Assembly (NCBI GenBank): GCA_002633115.1
Contig: NWBJ01000113.1
Location: 1 to 35,621, forward strand
DNA from: Muribaculaceae bacterium Zag1
GTDB taxonomy: Bacteria; Bacteroidota; Bacteroidia; Bacteroidales; Muribaculaceae
Length of the DNA stretch: 35,621 nt
Reading direction: 5' to 3'
Shown: positions 27,511 through 33,256 of the stretch, piece by piece
How the letters are laid out: each line of letters begins with the position of its first letter
How positions within the stretch are numbered: the first letter of the stretch is position 1
Position numbers and translations under genes: made by a program
The notes under the pieces: model-generated
The model's database searches: none
Seen by the model: the letters and a program-made list of their open reading frames with translations, nothing else
What the model was told of the DNA's origin: nothing

Positions 27511-27680
27511 TGTATGTTATGTTTAACCATCCTCTGATTTTTACCCTGACTGAAAAATATGAGGGTAAGAGCTTACCAATGACTGCAATGTCAGGAGGGT
27601 GCCGACCGCATCTTCCTCGCCAAGGAATTGAAATGACATCAGTTCCCCTGCACCGTATGGAATATCTCGCTATCCTTTCC

Positions 27681-27707
27681 AATTCGGCGGACAGTGACCG
27701 CCGAATT
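27681..27707. repeat. Palindromic hairpin, copy 1 of a pair
   Basis: Arms AATTCGGCGG and CCGCCGAATT with a 7-nt loop ACAGTGA. The preceding bases and left arm (ATCCTTTCCAATTCGGCGG) recur at 29757-29775. The 262-bp gap 27511-27772 holds nothing else I can support. Confidence 0.7.
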
Positions 27708-27772
27708 TCCACATTGCTAATCAAATAGTTATGAATTGGAAATGGTAACCACCGCTTACCTTTTTCAACACC

Positions 27773-28138
27773 CTAAACTCCTAATACGATTGAGGCATCA
27801 ACATTTAGTTTGGTACTGATGGCACGGCCAACTTTCAATGTGGGCTCGCTTTTGCCGCTCAAATAATCGCTAATACGTGAGGCACTCACTCCAATCAGCT
27901 TGCCTAATTGAGCTTGAGTTAGCCCCATTTCGTACATGCGCAGTTTAAGCACGTCAATCAGCGAGGGGAGACCTAAGGCATAATGCTCCTCTGAGTAATC
28001 TGCCACAAGGTTGGAGAGGAGTTCCAGCTCTATCGCATTTGGATCATCCGGCAGGGCATCCTCTGGCACTGTATTCAACAATTCCTCCACACGGGCCACA
28101 GCCCATTCATATTGTTTTTCGTTCTCAATCTTTGTCAT
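27773..28138 (-). CDS. higA: HigA-type antitoxin (XRE helix-turn-helix)
   Basis: 121 aa. Residues about 70-100 are a canonical XRE HTH (LTQAQLGKLIGVSASRISDYLSG). The N-terminal half (EKQYEWAVARVEELLNTVP) is the helical part typical of HigA proteins of this long type. It follows the HigB toxin gene by 11 bp, the toxin-first order usual for hig modules. It should neutralise HigB and repress the operon. A truncated near-copy lies at 35322-35489 and a decayed relative at 32911-33100. Confidence 0.85.
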   Translation of the reverse strand: MTKIENEKQYEWAVARVEELLNTVPEDALPDDPNAIELELLSNLVADYSEEHYALGLPSLIDVLKLRMYEMGLTQAQLGKLIGVSASRISDYLSGKSEPTLKVGRAISTKLNVDASIVLGV

Positions 28139-28149
28139 AACTATTAGGC

Positions 28150-28446
28150 TTAAATTATACTGCAGTCCTTTATCTTGTCGTATTCTGCATGAGTTCCGAT
28201 AAATCGAATGTACACAAATTGTATCGTAAATCTAATGATCACTATTACTCGATATGAGTTACCCTTAATGTTGAATACATAACGCTGATTCCCAACAGAA
28301 TCAACGCTATTAAACGTCGCTTTGATGTCAGCATAGCTATGCCATTCCGATCGCTTCACAATCGTGGTCCATTCTTGTAAGGCAGCCTTAGCCTCTGGAT
28401 GAGCTTCGCTGTATTCCTTTAGGGCTTTCTCAGTGAATATCCTCAT
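28150..28446 (-). CDS. higB: HigB-type mRNA interferase toxin
   Basis: 98 aa from the ATG at 28446 (MRIFTEKALKEYSE). It fits the HigB family (RelE-like fold): an N-terminal HPEAKAALQEW helix, WHSYADIKATF, the RYVFNIKGNSYRVI strand pair and the closing IRFIGTHAEYDKI, which contains the His-Tyr-Lys residues of the family's active region. It should cleave mRNA on ribosomes when free of HigA. The longer frame to 28467 would start inside the -7 promoter box, so the inner ATG is preferred. Confidence 0.87.
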   Translation of the reverse strand: MRIFTEKALKEYSEAHPEAKAALQEWTTIVKRSEWHSYADIKATFNSVDSVGNQRYVFNIKGNSYRVIVIIRFTIQFVYIRFIGTHAEYDKIKDCSII

Positions 28447-28464
28447 GACTTCAAAAATATAACG

Positions 28465-28495
28465 CAAAGTTAATCATTAGGTTCCAATTTTCAAA
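28465..28495 (-). promoter_or_regulatory. Promoter of the higBA operon
   Basis: On the minus strand TTTG (28492-28495), 19 nt, TAACTTTG (28465-28472). Full consensus; the leader before the higB ATG at 28446 is very short. Confidence 0.85.
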
Positions 28496-28552
28496 ATAAA
28501 ATTATATATTTCACAAGAAATTATTTCCTCCTAAAGACAGAGCCTCTCTTCC

Positions 28553-28606
28553 AAGACCTCGACCCCGCCATGCGCAAATTCATGTAGTCCCTCAAAGGAC
28601 AGCACT
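28553..28606 (+). pseudogene. Relic of a gene 3' end, copy 1
   Basis: 54 bp nearly identical to 30854-30907. The plus frame reads LFQDLDPAMRKFM and then meets a TAG; in copy 2 the same frame continues to QSLKGQH and a stop. The parent protein is not recognised. It sits in the 530-bp stretch without a protein gene between higB and the gene at 28976, upstream of the hairpin repeat, promoter and tRNA-like RNAs. Confidence 0.65.
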
Positions 28607-28652
28607 GATCTCACTGAGGGTCTTTGATTCACCAGCTTTCTTTCCCAAAAAT

Positions 28653-28686
28653 TTGATTCACAAAAGAGTCAACTATTTTCAGGGAA
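28653..28686. repeat. GATTCACAAA hairpin repeat, copy near RNA 1
   Basis: TTGATTCACAAAAGAGTCAA followed by CTATTTTCAGGGAA. With TTTCCC at 28641-28646 it still shows the outline of the perfect hairpin found at 30919-30961. It lies between the gene relic and the promoter of the first tRNA-like RNA. Confidence 0.75.
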
Positions 28687-28701
28687 AAAATCTGGAATCT
28701 C

Positions 28702-28733
28702 TTTGGTATTCTCAATTAGAATTCGTAATTTTG
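28702..28733 (+). promoter_or_regulatory. Promoter of tRNA-like RNAs 1 and 2
   Basis: TTTG (28702-28705), 20 nt, TAATTTTG (28726-28733). Transcription should begin about 7 nt later, close to the first base of the closing stem of RNA 1 at 28745. Confidence 0.85.
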
Positions 28734-28744
28734 TACACATTTTA

Positions 28745-28835
28745 GTAGGTGATGGTAGAGCCATGATGTCGGAACGGAGGCTCCTCTAAGATTGGAGGAT
28801 GATGAGTGGGTTCGAGTCCCACCGCCATCACCTGC
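28745..28835 (+). ncRNA. tRNA-like structured RNA, copy 1
   Basis: 91 nt. A 12-bp closing stem (GTAGGTGATGGT with GCCATCACCTGC, two G-U pairs) encloses three arms: GAGCC...GGCTC around a constant loop containing TGATGTCGGAACGGA, a variable hairpin (CTCT-AAGATT-GGAG), and a T-arm-like hairpin GTGGG-TTCGAGT-CCCAC. The order recalls a tRNA cloverleaf, but the closing stem is 12 rather than 7 bp and no 7-nt anticodon loop is present. A consensus promoter ends 12 nt upstream. Copies 3 and 4 keep the stem pairing with different bases, which supports a real RNA structure. Confidence 0.75.
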
Positions 28836-28850
28836 ATTAGGAATTTATAT

Positions 28851-28935
28851 GGCAATGGTAGAGACGTGATGCCGGAACGGAGGCGTTACCATTAGTGGTG
28901 GCGTAGGAGTGGGTTCGAGTCCCACCGCCATTACC
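28851..28935 (+). ncRNA. tRNA-like structured RNA, copy 2
   Basis: 85 nt, 15 nt behind copy 1 and without its own promoter, so probably cotranscribed with it. The closing stem GGCAATGGT/GCCATTACC is shorter (9 positions, one C-A mismatch). The core reads TGATGCCGGAACGGAGG, the variable hairpin is ACCA-TTAG-TGGT and the T-arm-like hairpin is identical to copy 1. Gene 28976 begins 41 nt further on, so the tandem RNAs form its leader. Confidence 0.7.
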
Positions 28936-28975
28936 CTATTTAAGGCATTTCGGATACTTTAGTCCCGACATAATT

Positions 28976-29389
28976 ATGAAACCAAGGAAAACAAAGAATG
29001 ACTTTGTGGCCATTGGGGTGGATGAGGCCACAATGGCCAAAGCCTCAACAGGCGCTCCAATGCAGATTGCCATTGATCTTAACGATGACACCTACCGGGA
29101 AATAGTTGAAAACATTGACGGTAACCTCATACTGTCATGTGACCTGCCAGACTATTTCCACGGGGTATATTATTGGAATAAGGGGCAATTCCCTTATATC
29201 ATCAAGCCTGAGCTGAAGCGTGTGATGCTGGTAAATGATGGCAAGGCGTTGCCCATGACAATACAGTCGATTGAGCCATCAGCAGGATTAAGATTTCGTT
29301 TTGACCATGAAAACAAACGCACCGTCGAAGACCCCGATGGCGACAGCTGCGTCTGGCAAATCAACTTCACCATCCGACTTGAGCACTAA
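28976..29389 (+). CDS. Hypothetical protein of a duplicated pair, copy A
   Basis: 137 aa, no signal peptide or membrane helix. I do not recognise the family. The N-terminus is basic (MKPRKTKNDF); the rest is mixed and acidic (MQIAIDLNDDTYREIVENID, then DHENKRTVEDPDGDSC). From 29013 to 29361 the DNA differs at only three positions in 349 from copy B at 32521-32869, and only one change alters an amino acid. Copy A is expressed, if at all, from the promoter in front of the two tRNA-like RNAs; copy B has its own promoter and no RNA. Confidence 0.75.
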   Translation: MKPRKTKNDFVAIGVDEATMAKASTGAPMQIAIDLNDDTYREIVENIDGNLILSCDLPDYFHGVYYWNKGQFPYIIKPELKRVMLVNDGKALPMTIQSIEPSAGLRFRFDHENKRTVEDPDGDSCVWQINFTIRLEH

Positions 29390-29434
29390 CCTAAAAGGAT
29401 GAGAAAAGATTATGGCCCCCAGGGCCTATAGAGG

Positions 29435-29766
29435 CTATTTGCCGCAGCAGTGTTTATACTTTTTGCCACTGCCACAGGGACAAGGATCATTGCGGCCTAC
29501 TTTTGCCCCACTTTGCCATGGTTGAGCTTGGGACGGGAATTGCCACGCAATCTCCAGTAGGGTACGGTGTTGAAAAACTCCATGATTACTTCCAATGAGG
29601 ACTGTAAGTCCTTTAAATTCTCGAATAGGAAGTTCTCACTACAGTTGGGAATGGCCGAAGCGCGCGACTCATCTTGCTTCTCTATCCATAACTGACGGAC
29701 TATACATTCCAGTGTCCCGACTTCAGGGTCACCGTACTTTTCAGCCACCTTCTTCATCCTTTCCAA
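29435..29766 (-). pseudogene. SEC-C motif protein with frameshift
   Basis: The frame from 29766 reads ERMKKVAEKYGDPEVGTLECIVRQ... and stops at 29497. One base out of frame, the DNA goes on directly with [21 protein letters not shown] and a stop at 29435. This is the zinc-binding SEC-C motif that normally ends such proteins, so a single missing base (near the GGGG and AAAA runs around 29500-29510) has split the gene. The 5' end begins within a palindromic repeat at 29757-29787, so the N-terminus may also be lost. Function of the parent unknown; SEC-C is a small zinc ribbon. Confidence 0.8.
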
Positions 29767-29787
29767 TTCGGCGGTCAGTGACCGCCG
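29757..29787. repeat. Palindromic hairpin, copy 2 of a pair
   Basis: ATCCTTTCCAATT followed by arms CGGCGGTCA and TGACCGCCG with one base between them. It matches copy 1 (27671-27703) over about 30 bases. Here it sits between the SEC-C relic and the end of the antitoxin gene. Confidence 0.7.
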
Positions 29788-29794
29788 TTTTACT

Positions 29795-30175
29795 TTATGC
29801 TGGCATCAGCTTGGATTCATGTGAATCACACATTGCCTTATTAAGAGAATTAGAAATTGTTGAGGAATCTGAACATACCGTAATCAGGGTAACGTCCAAA
29901 GCTTTCTCCAATCTCCAGAGAGTTTCAAGGGTGAAATTTGTGTTGCCAGAAAGCATTTTGCTTACTGAAGATTTGGTAAGCCCTAATCGCTGGGCCAAAT
30001 CGTTTTGACTCATTTTCTTCTCTCGAAGCACTTTATGTACCCTTATAGCTATCTCTCCTGAAAGAATGAGCCAACTTTTGTCTTTCTTCAATGACTCAAT
30101 CTGCTCCTTTTCCTGAGGAGTATTAGGCGCTACAAATTCCTTGAATTTGTCTAAGTTAAAAGTAAGCGTGTTCAT
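29795..30175 (-). CDS. XRE antitoxin of second toxin-antitoxin pair
   Basis: 126 aa. An XRE helix-turn-helix occupies about residues 53-77 (MSQNDLAQRLGLTKSSVSKMLSG), preceded by a charged helix region (QEKEQIESLKKDKSW) as in HigA-like antitoxins. The start overlaps the stop of the upstream 187-aa gene by 4 bp, so the two are made together. It is the expected antitoxin and autorepressor of the pair. A 26-bp stretch near its 3' end (29848-29873) recurs exactly at 34265-34290 inside an antitoxin relic. Confidence 0.78.
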   Translation of the reverse strand: MNTLTFNLDKFKEFVAPNTPQEKEQIESLKKDKSWLILSGEIAIRVHKVLREKKMSQNDLAQRLGLTKSSVSKMLSGNTNFTLETLWRLEKALDVTLITVCSDSSTISNSLNKAMCDSHESKLMPA

Positions 30176-30735
30176 AACAAGTCAATTTTTTCAATTATGC
30201 CATTACTTTTGAAAAACTCTAATACATTGTCGATCTTCTTAGTCACTGTCTCATGTAGTTTCGGGGTATCTTTCATTTTCTTGGTGAGTTTTAATCCACC
30301 ATGAACGATAACATAAGTACCATCAGCCAGTTTTATTGCATATAAACGTAACATAGATGGGTAATTTAAACCGTAAGCCTTTTGAGGCACTAATTCCGTC
30401 ACAAAAACATATTCCCCATCCAGTGGTTTAAACCATCCATTTAATCTGCTTTTGGCTTCAGTGTCACTTACTAAAGATAAATCTTCAATGTACTCATTTA
30501 GTACGATTGCCTCTTTTCTGGTGAAGGAAGCGCAATCAATGGGATCCGTTACTGGATAACCTTGATTAATCCAAAAGGGAGTATTAATCAATTCAAAATT
30601 CTCAGTGAAGAAGTCTATTAAATAGTTAAGGTCTAACCAAGAGGCTAACGCTTGGTTATACTCTGACATAGTCTTCCCTTCCAACCTTACGCTGAAGAGG
30701 AGATCACTGCTTAATGGTGTAAATGTCATTTCCAT
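30172..30735 (-). CDS. Putative toxin partner of the XRE antitoxin
   Basis: 187 aa, larger than common RelE/HigB toxins. The C-terminal part (MLRLYAIKLADGTYVIVHGGLKLTKKMKD followed by a final helix) resembles the strand-rich half of RelE/HigB-like toxins in XRE-linked pairs. The N-terminal 100 residues are not recognised. The 4-bp overlap with an XRE antitoxin and the toxin-first order support the role. A consensus promoter ends 8 bp before the ATG at 30735, so the second ATG at 30729 may be the true start. An inverted repeat upstream (30788-30809) could be the operator. Confidence 0.55.
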   Translation of the reverse strand: MEMTFTPLSSDLLFSVRLEGKTMSEYNQALASWLDLNYLIDFFTENFELINTPFWINQGYPVTDPIDCASFTRKEAIVLNEYIEDLSLVSDTEAKSRLNGWFKPLDGEYVFVTELVPQKAYGLNYPSMLRLYAIKLADGTYVIVHGGLKLTKKMKDTPKLHETVTKKIDNVLEFFKSNGIIEKIDLL

Positions 30736-30742
30736 CTCAACG

Positions 30743-30774
30743 CAAAGTTAAGTAGAATTTATTATATAAACAAG
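30743..30774 (-). promoter_or_regulatory. Promoter of the second toxin-antitoxin operon
   Basis: On the minus strand CTTG (30771-30774), 20 nt, TAACTTTG (30743-30750). Confidence 0.75.
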
Positions 30775-30787
30775 AAAATCCTAGAAA

Positions 30788-30809
30788 AAGTTGAATTAAA
30801 GTTCAACTT
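30788..30809. promoter_or_regulatory. Inverted repeat, possible autoregulatory operator
   Basis: AAGTTGAA-TTAAAG-TTCAACTT, 8-bp arms just upstream of the -33 box of the toxin-antitoxin operon. The position suits binding by the XRE antitoxin; not proven. Confidence 0.5.
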
Positions 30810-30853
30810 ACAATTTTAATATCCTATCAAAATAATGTTAAATCTTTTTTTGA

Positions 30854-30909
30854 AAGACCTCGACCCCGCCATGCGCAAATTCATGCAGTCCCTCAAAGGA
30901 CAACACTAA
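30854..30909 (+). pseudogene. Relic of a gene 3' end, copy 2
   Basis: The plus frame reads KDLDPAMRKFMQSLKGQH and ends in TAA at 30907-30909. It is nearly identical to 28553-28606. A perfect 14-bp hairpin follows 9 bp after the stop, as a terminator would. No start or upstream coding sequence remains. The parent gene is not recognised. Confidence 0.65.
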
Positions 30910-30918
30910 CTGTCTTTC

Positions 30919-30996
30919 CCTGAAAAAAGTTTGATTCACAAAGGGGTAAACTTTTTTCAGGACAAGACATTCACAAAGTAGCAAACTTTTTCCTGG
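30919..30996. repeat. Perfect hairpin repeat with a second half-copy
   Basis: Arms CCTGAAAAAAGTTT (30919-30932) and AAACTTTTTTCAGG (30948-30961) enclose a 15-nt loop containing GATTCACAAA. A second, partial unit follows at 30965-30996 (ATTCACAAAGTAGCAAACTT, then TTTCCTGG). This is the best-preserved copy of the repeat also seen at 25021 and 28653. Before the relic decayed it could have acted as its terminator. Confidence 0.8.
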
Positions 30997-31029
30997 AGAA
31001 AGAGGCGCCAATAAATATTTGGTATTTCT

Positions 31030-31060
31030 TTTGGGGTGCCAACTAAATTTCGTAACTTTG
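31030..31060 (+). promoter_or_regulatory. Promoter of tRNA-like RNA 3
   Basis: TTTG (31030-31033), 19 nt, TAACTTTG (31053-31060), ending 11 nt before the RNA at 31072. Confidence 0.85.
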
Positions 31061-31071
31061 TACACCCTTTA

Positions 31072-31165
31072 GCAGATGATGGGAGAGACATGATATTGGA
31101 ACGGAGGGGTTGTCATCTTAGATGACAGCATAGGAGTGGGTTCGAGTCCCACCCCCATCATCTGC
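31072..31165 (+). ncRNA. tRNA-like structured RNA, copy 3
   Basis: 94 nt. The closing stem is a perfect 12 bp, GCAGATGATGGG with CCCATCATCTGC, although several bases differ from copies 1 and 4: both sides have changed together. The core reads TGATATTGGAACGGAGG. The variable hairpin is TGTCATC-TTA-GATGACA. The T-arm-like hairpin is GTGGG-TTCGAGT-CCCAC. The last base overlaps the stop codon of the convergent gene at 31165, so this copy does not lead into a plus-strand gene. Confidence 0.75.
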
Positions 31166-31680
31166 TATTTTATTCTAATAAATTCATTGGGGTCATCAAA
31201 ATTTGTCTTACTGTCAAATTTAGACCCAGTGACAATAATTACATGTTTCCCATTCTTCTTTATTTTTTTGTTAGGATTTACATAGAATTTAGTATTGTTC
31301 GATCTATCTACGTAGATAAAGCCTCTATCTTTTTTCTCAAAATATAGCTCCATCTTTTTATACTTTATCGGGAAGTCAATCAAGTCTTGATGACTAACAG
31401 TCTTTCCATCCTTGGCTTTGCTGTCCCTAAGAGCATGTTGTATTTGAAAAGGAGACATCATTAAGTCCTGGCCCGCAAGCTCGATATTATTCTTCCTACA
31501 GAAATCGATCATTACTTTTTCCACGTTTCCAATCTTAAAGGGCGTTTTGGGAAGTTCCCTGTTTGGTTGGATGGATAAAATTTGAGCCTTGATAAATCTT
31601 TGAGCCTCCGTGATAATCGCTTGCGGGCTTGAACTACCTCTGCGCCGTGAGCATCTCACGCCACCGCTGCTCTTAGCCAT
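31165..31680 (-). CDS. Small DUF4417-linked protein, possible phage-type nuclease domain
   Basis: 171 aa. The N-terminus MAKSSGGVRCSRRRGSSS is a short basic leader like that of small proteins found next to DUF4417 genes in phages and integrative elements. The C-terminal half alternates strands (MELYFEKKDRGFIYVD, KHVIIVTGSKFD) and resembles, by eye, the Barnase-EndoU-ColicinE5/D-RelE-like (PBECR) nuclease group; this match is weak. It starts 6 bp after the DUF4417 gene, so the two form an operon. Its stop codon overlaps the 3' end of tRNA-like RNA 3 on the other strand by one base. Confidence 0.5.
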   Translation of the reverse strand: MAKSSGGVRCSRRRGSSSPQAIITEAQRFIKAQILSIQPNRELPKTPFKIGNVEKVMIDFCRKNNIELAGQDLMMSPFQIQHALRDSKAKDGKTVSHQDLIDFPIKYKKMELYFEKKDRGFIYVDRSNNTKFYVNPNKKIKKNGKHVIIVTGSKFDSKTNFDDPNEFIRIK

Positions 31681-31686
31681 TACAGA

Positions 31687-32298
31687 CTAATTCTTAGGCT
31701 TTATGTTAGGCACGTGAGACTCAACATAGAGCAAATCATGGCTCTGACACCAACTTTTGATTTTTCTGCCTCCGCCGTATACAATCAGATTTGGCATTTC
31801 CACGCCTGATATCTCTTTGGCAATTTGCAGCTCTTGGGCCAAAACTTCTTCTTGGTTCTCATGCCCCACAGTGAAGAAGGCATTGTATCCCTCAGGAATA
31901 CCCATGCGGTTGTACTCTTGGAATTTGGGCGCCACATTAAGGTCTGCCCATACTCGTACGCCACATTCCTGCAGCCATCTGGCAATCCATCTCTTTCTGT
32001 AAATCTGGTGGATGCCAAAAGCAATTGGTGTTGTCTGGAACAGGGAGAAGTTGGGCTCAACCACTTCACTGCTTCCAGTCATAACCACCTTGGCAGGATC
32101 TTTCCATATCGCCTCAAAGCGATAATCGTCGACATAGAAGTGGTAGGTTGACACCTTGGTTTTGCTGCGGCTCATAGTGCCCCAGCCAGCGAATGGGAGT
32201 AGCAACCCCGATTTGGGCTGCATATCCAGAAGGAGAGTTGGAATCTCCATCGGATTGTTGCTCGCAAAAATGCGATCTTGCACAAAAGGTCTTTGCAT
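31687..32298 (-). CDS. DUF4417 family protein
   Basis: 203 aa from the ATG at 32298. Features of DUF4417 are present: LLPFAGWGT near the start, YHFYVDDYRFEAIW, VVEPNFSLFQTTPIAFGIHQIYRKRWI and FFTVGHENQEEV, then LIVYGGGRKIKSW. The family is common in phages and mobile elements and its function is unknown. It heads a two-gene operon with the SSGG-leader protein. A -7 box at 32323-32330 lies upstream, which excludes the longer frame starting at 32325. Confidence 0.8.
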   Translation of the reverse strand: MQRPFVQDRIFASNNPMEIPTLLLDMQPKSGLLLPFAGWGTMSRSKTKVSTYHFYVDDYRFEAIWKDPAKVVMTGSSEVVEPNFSLFQTTPIAFGIHQIYRKRWIARWLQECGVRVWADLNVAPKFQEYNRMGIPEGYNAFFTVGHENQEEVLAQELQIAKEISGVEMPNLIVYGGGRKIKSWCQSHDLLYVESHVPNIKPKN

Positions 32299-32322
32299 TG
32301 TTATGGTCTTAGGATTACAATG

Positions 32323-32330
32323 CAAAGTTA
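32323..32330 (-). promoter_or_regulatory. -7 element for the DUF4417 operon
   Basis: TAACTTTG on the minus strand, 24 bp before the ATG at 32298. No clear -33 box. Confidence 0.5.
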
Positions 32331-32422
32331 CACCCTTCCACCCTGGACATCTCTATATTCTCATAATCACGAAACCATTAATAGGATTAACAGGGTGAAA
32401 GGGATTCAAAATTAAAGGTATT

Positions 32423-32454
32423 TTTGGGATTATCCTGGAGAATTTGTAATTTTG
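32423..32454 (+). promoter_or_regulatory. Promoter of duplicated gene copy B
   Basis: TTTG (32423-32426), 20 nt, TAATTTTG (32447-32454). It excludes the longer frame that begins at 32424, so translation starts at 32478. Confidence 0.85.
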
Positions 32455-32477
32455 CCATAGATTTGACAAGAATAATT

Positions 32478-32894
32478 ATGAAACCGAGGAAAAAACAAAT
32501 ACAGAATGACTTTTTGGCCGTTGGGGTGGATGAGGCCACAATGGCCAAAGCCTCAACAGGAGCTCCAATGCAGATTGCCATTGATCTTAACGATGATACC
32601 TACCGGGAAATAGTTGAAAACATTGACGGTAACCTCATACTGTCATGTGACCTGCCAGACTATTTCCACGGGGTATATTATTGGAATAAGGGGCAATTCC
32701 CTTATATCATCAAGCCTGAGCTGAAGCGTGTGATGCTGGTAAATGATGGCAAGGCGTTGCCCATGGCAATACAGTCGATTGAGCCATCAGCAGGATTAAG
32801 ATTTCGTTTTGACCATGAAAACAAACGCACCGTCGAAGACCCCGATGGCGACAGCTGCGTCTGGCAAATAACCTTTACCATCCAGTTTGAATAA
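32478..32894 (+). CDS. Hypothetical protein of a duplicated pair, copy B
   Basis: 138 aa from the ATG at 32478 (MKPRKKQIQNDFLAVGVDEA). Family not recognised. It is nearly identical to copy A (28976-29389): over 349 aligned bases only three differ, while the first 40 and last 30 bases and the flanks are clearly different. That pattern suits recent gene conversion or duplication of the middle part only. Unlike copy A it lies directly behind a consensus promoter with no tRNA-like RNA in its leader. No membrane segment or signal peptide. Confidence 0.78.
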   Translation: MKPRKKQIQNDFLAVGVDEATMAKASTGAPMQIAIDLNDDTYREIVENIDGNLILSCDLPDYFHGVYYWNKGQFPYIIKPELKRVMLVNDGKALPMAIQSIEPSAGLRFRFDHENKRTVEDPDGDSCVWQITFTIQFE

Positions 32895-32910
32895 CGATTC
32901 GGATAAATTC

Positions 32911-33100
32911 ATGGAGATAAAAAGAACAGTACGAATACGCCCTCCAAAGAATCGAAGAGCTCTTTCCTGTAGTTACCGACGAAATGCCAACCTCTGATTC
33001 AAGAGTGGTTGAGCTTTCATTGGTGTCAGACATAGTGGAGGCTTAAGAGAAGAAGCATTATCCAATTGACAAGTCTTCAATAGCCGACATCATACGATAG
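32911..33100 (+). pseudogene. Decayed HigA-type antitoxin
   Basis: From 32927 the plus strand reads QYEYALQRIEELFPVV...VVELSLVSDIVEA, stop, EKKHYPIDKSSIADIIR, stop. It follows the N-terminal half of HigA (compare QYEWAVARVEELLNTV and EHYALGLPSLIDVL in the intact protein at 27773). A start codon at 32911 is one base out of frame. With one frameshift and two stops and no HTH part left, it is a relic. It is more diverged from the intact copy than the fragment at 35322. The rest of the 362-bp gap, 33101-33256, shows nothing I can support. Confidence 0.75.
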
Positions 33101-33256
33101 GTCGCGGGCATCCTTATTCCGTGCTGGGCATCGCTCCAGCCGTAATGTGAGGCCTATAGAATTATTCTGATCCCCTACAATTTACAAAATCATTACTGAT
33201 GATTAGCCAAAATGCGAATTTGACAACTAAAAGGTTTGTTCCAATCATCAGAATGC

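Noticed and set aside
27510-27728. Open frame of 72 codons on the plus strand before higA
   Set aside because: It overlaps the M60 start and a palindromic repeat and shows no recognisable features.
28745-28835. Calling the tRNA-like elements ordinary tRNA genes
   Set aside because: The T-arm looks right, but the closing stem is 12 bp in three copies, there is no 7-nt anticodon loop in any copy, and the hairpin in that place differs in stem and loop size between copies.
30838-31065. Open frame of 75 codons on the minus strand
   Set aside because: It runs across the gene relic, the perfect hairpin and the promoter of RNA 3; no family match and no promoter of its own.
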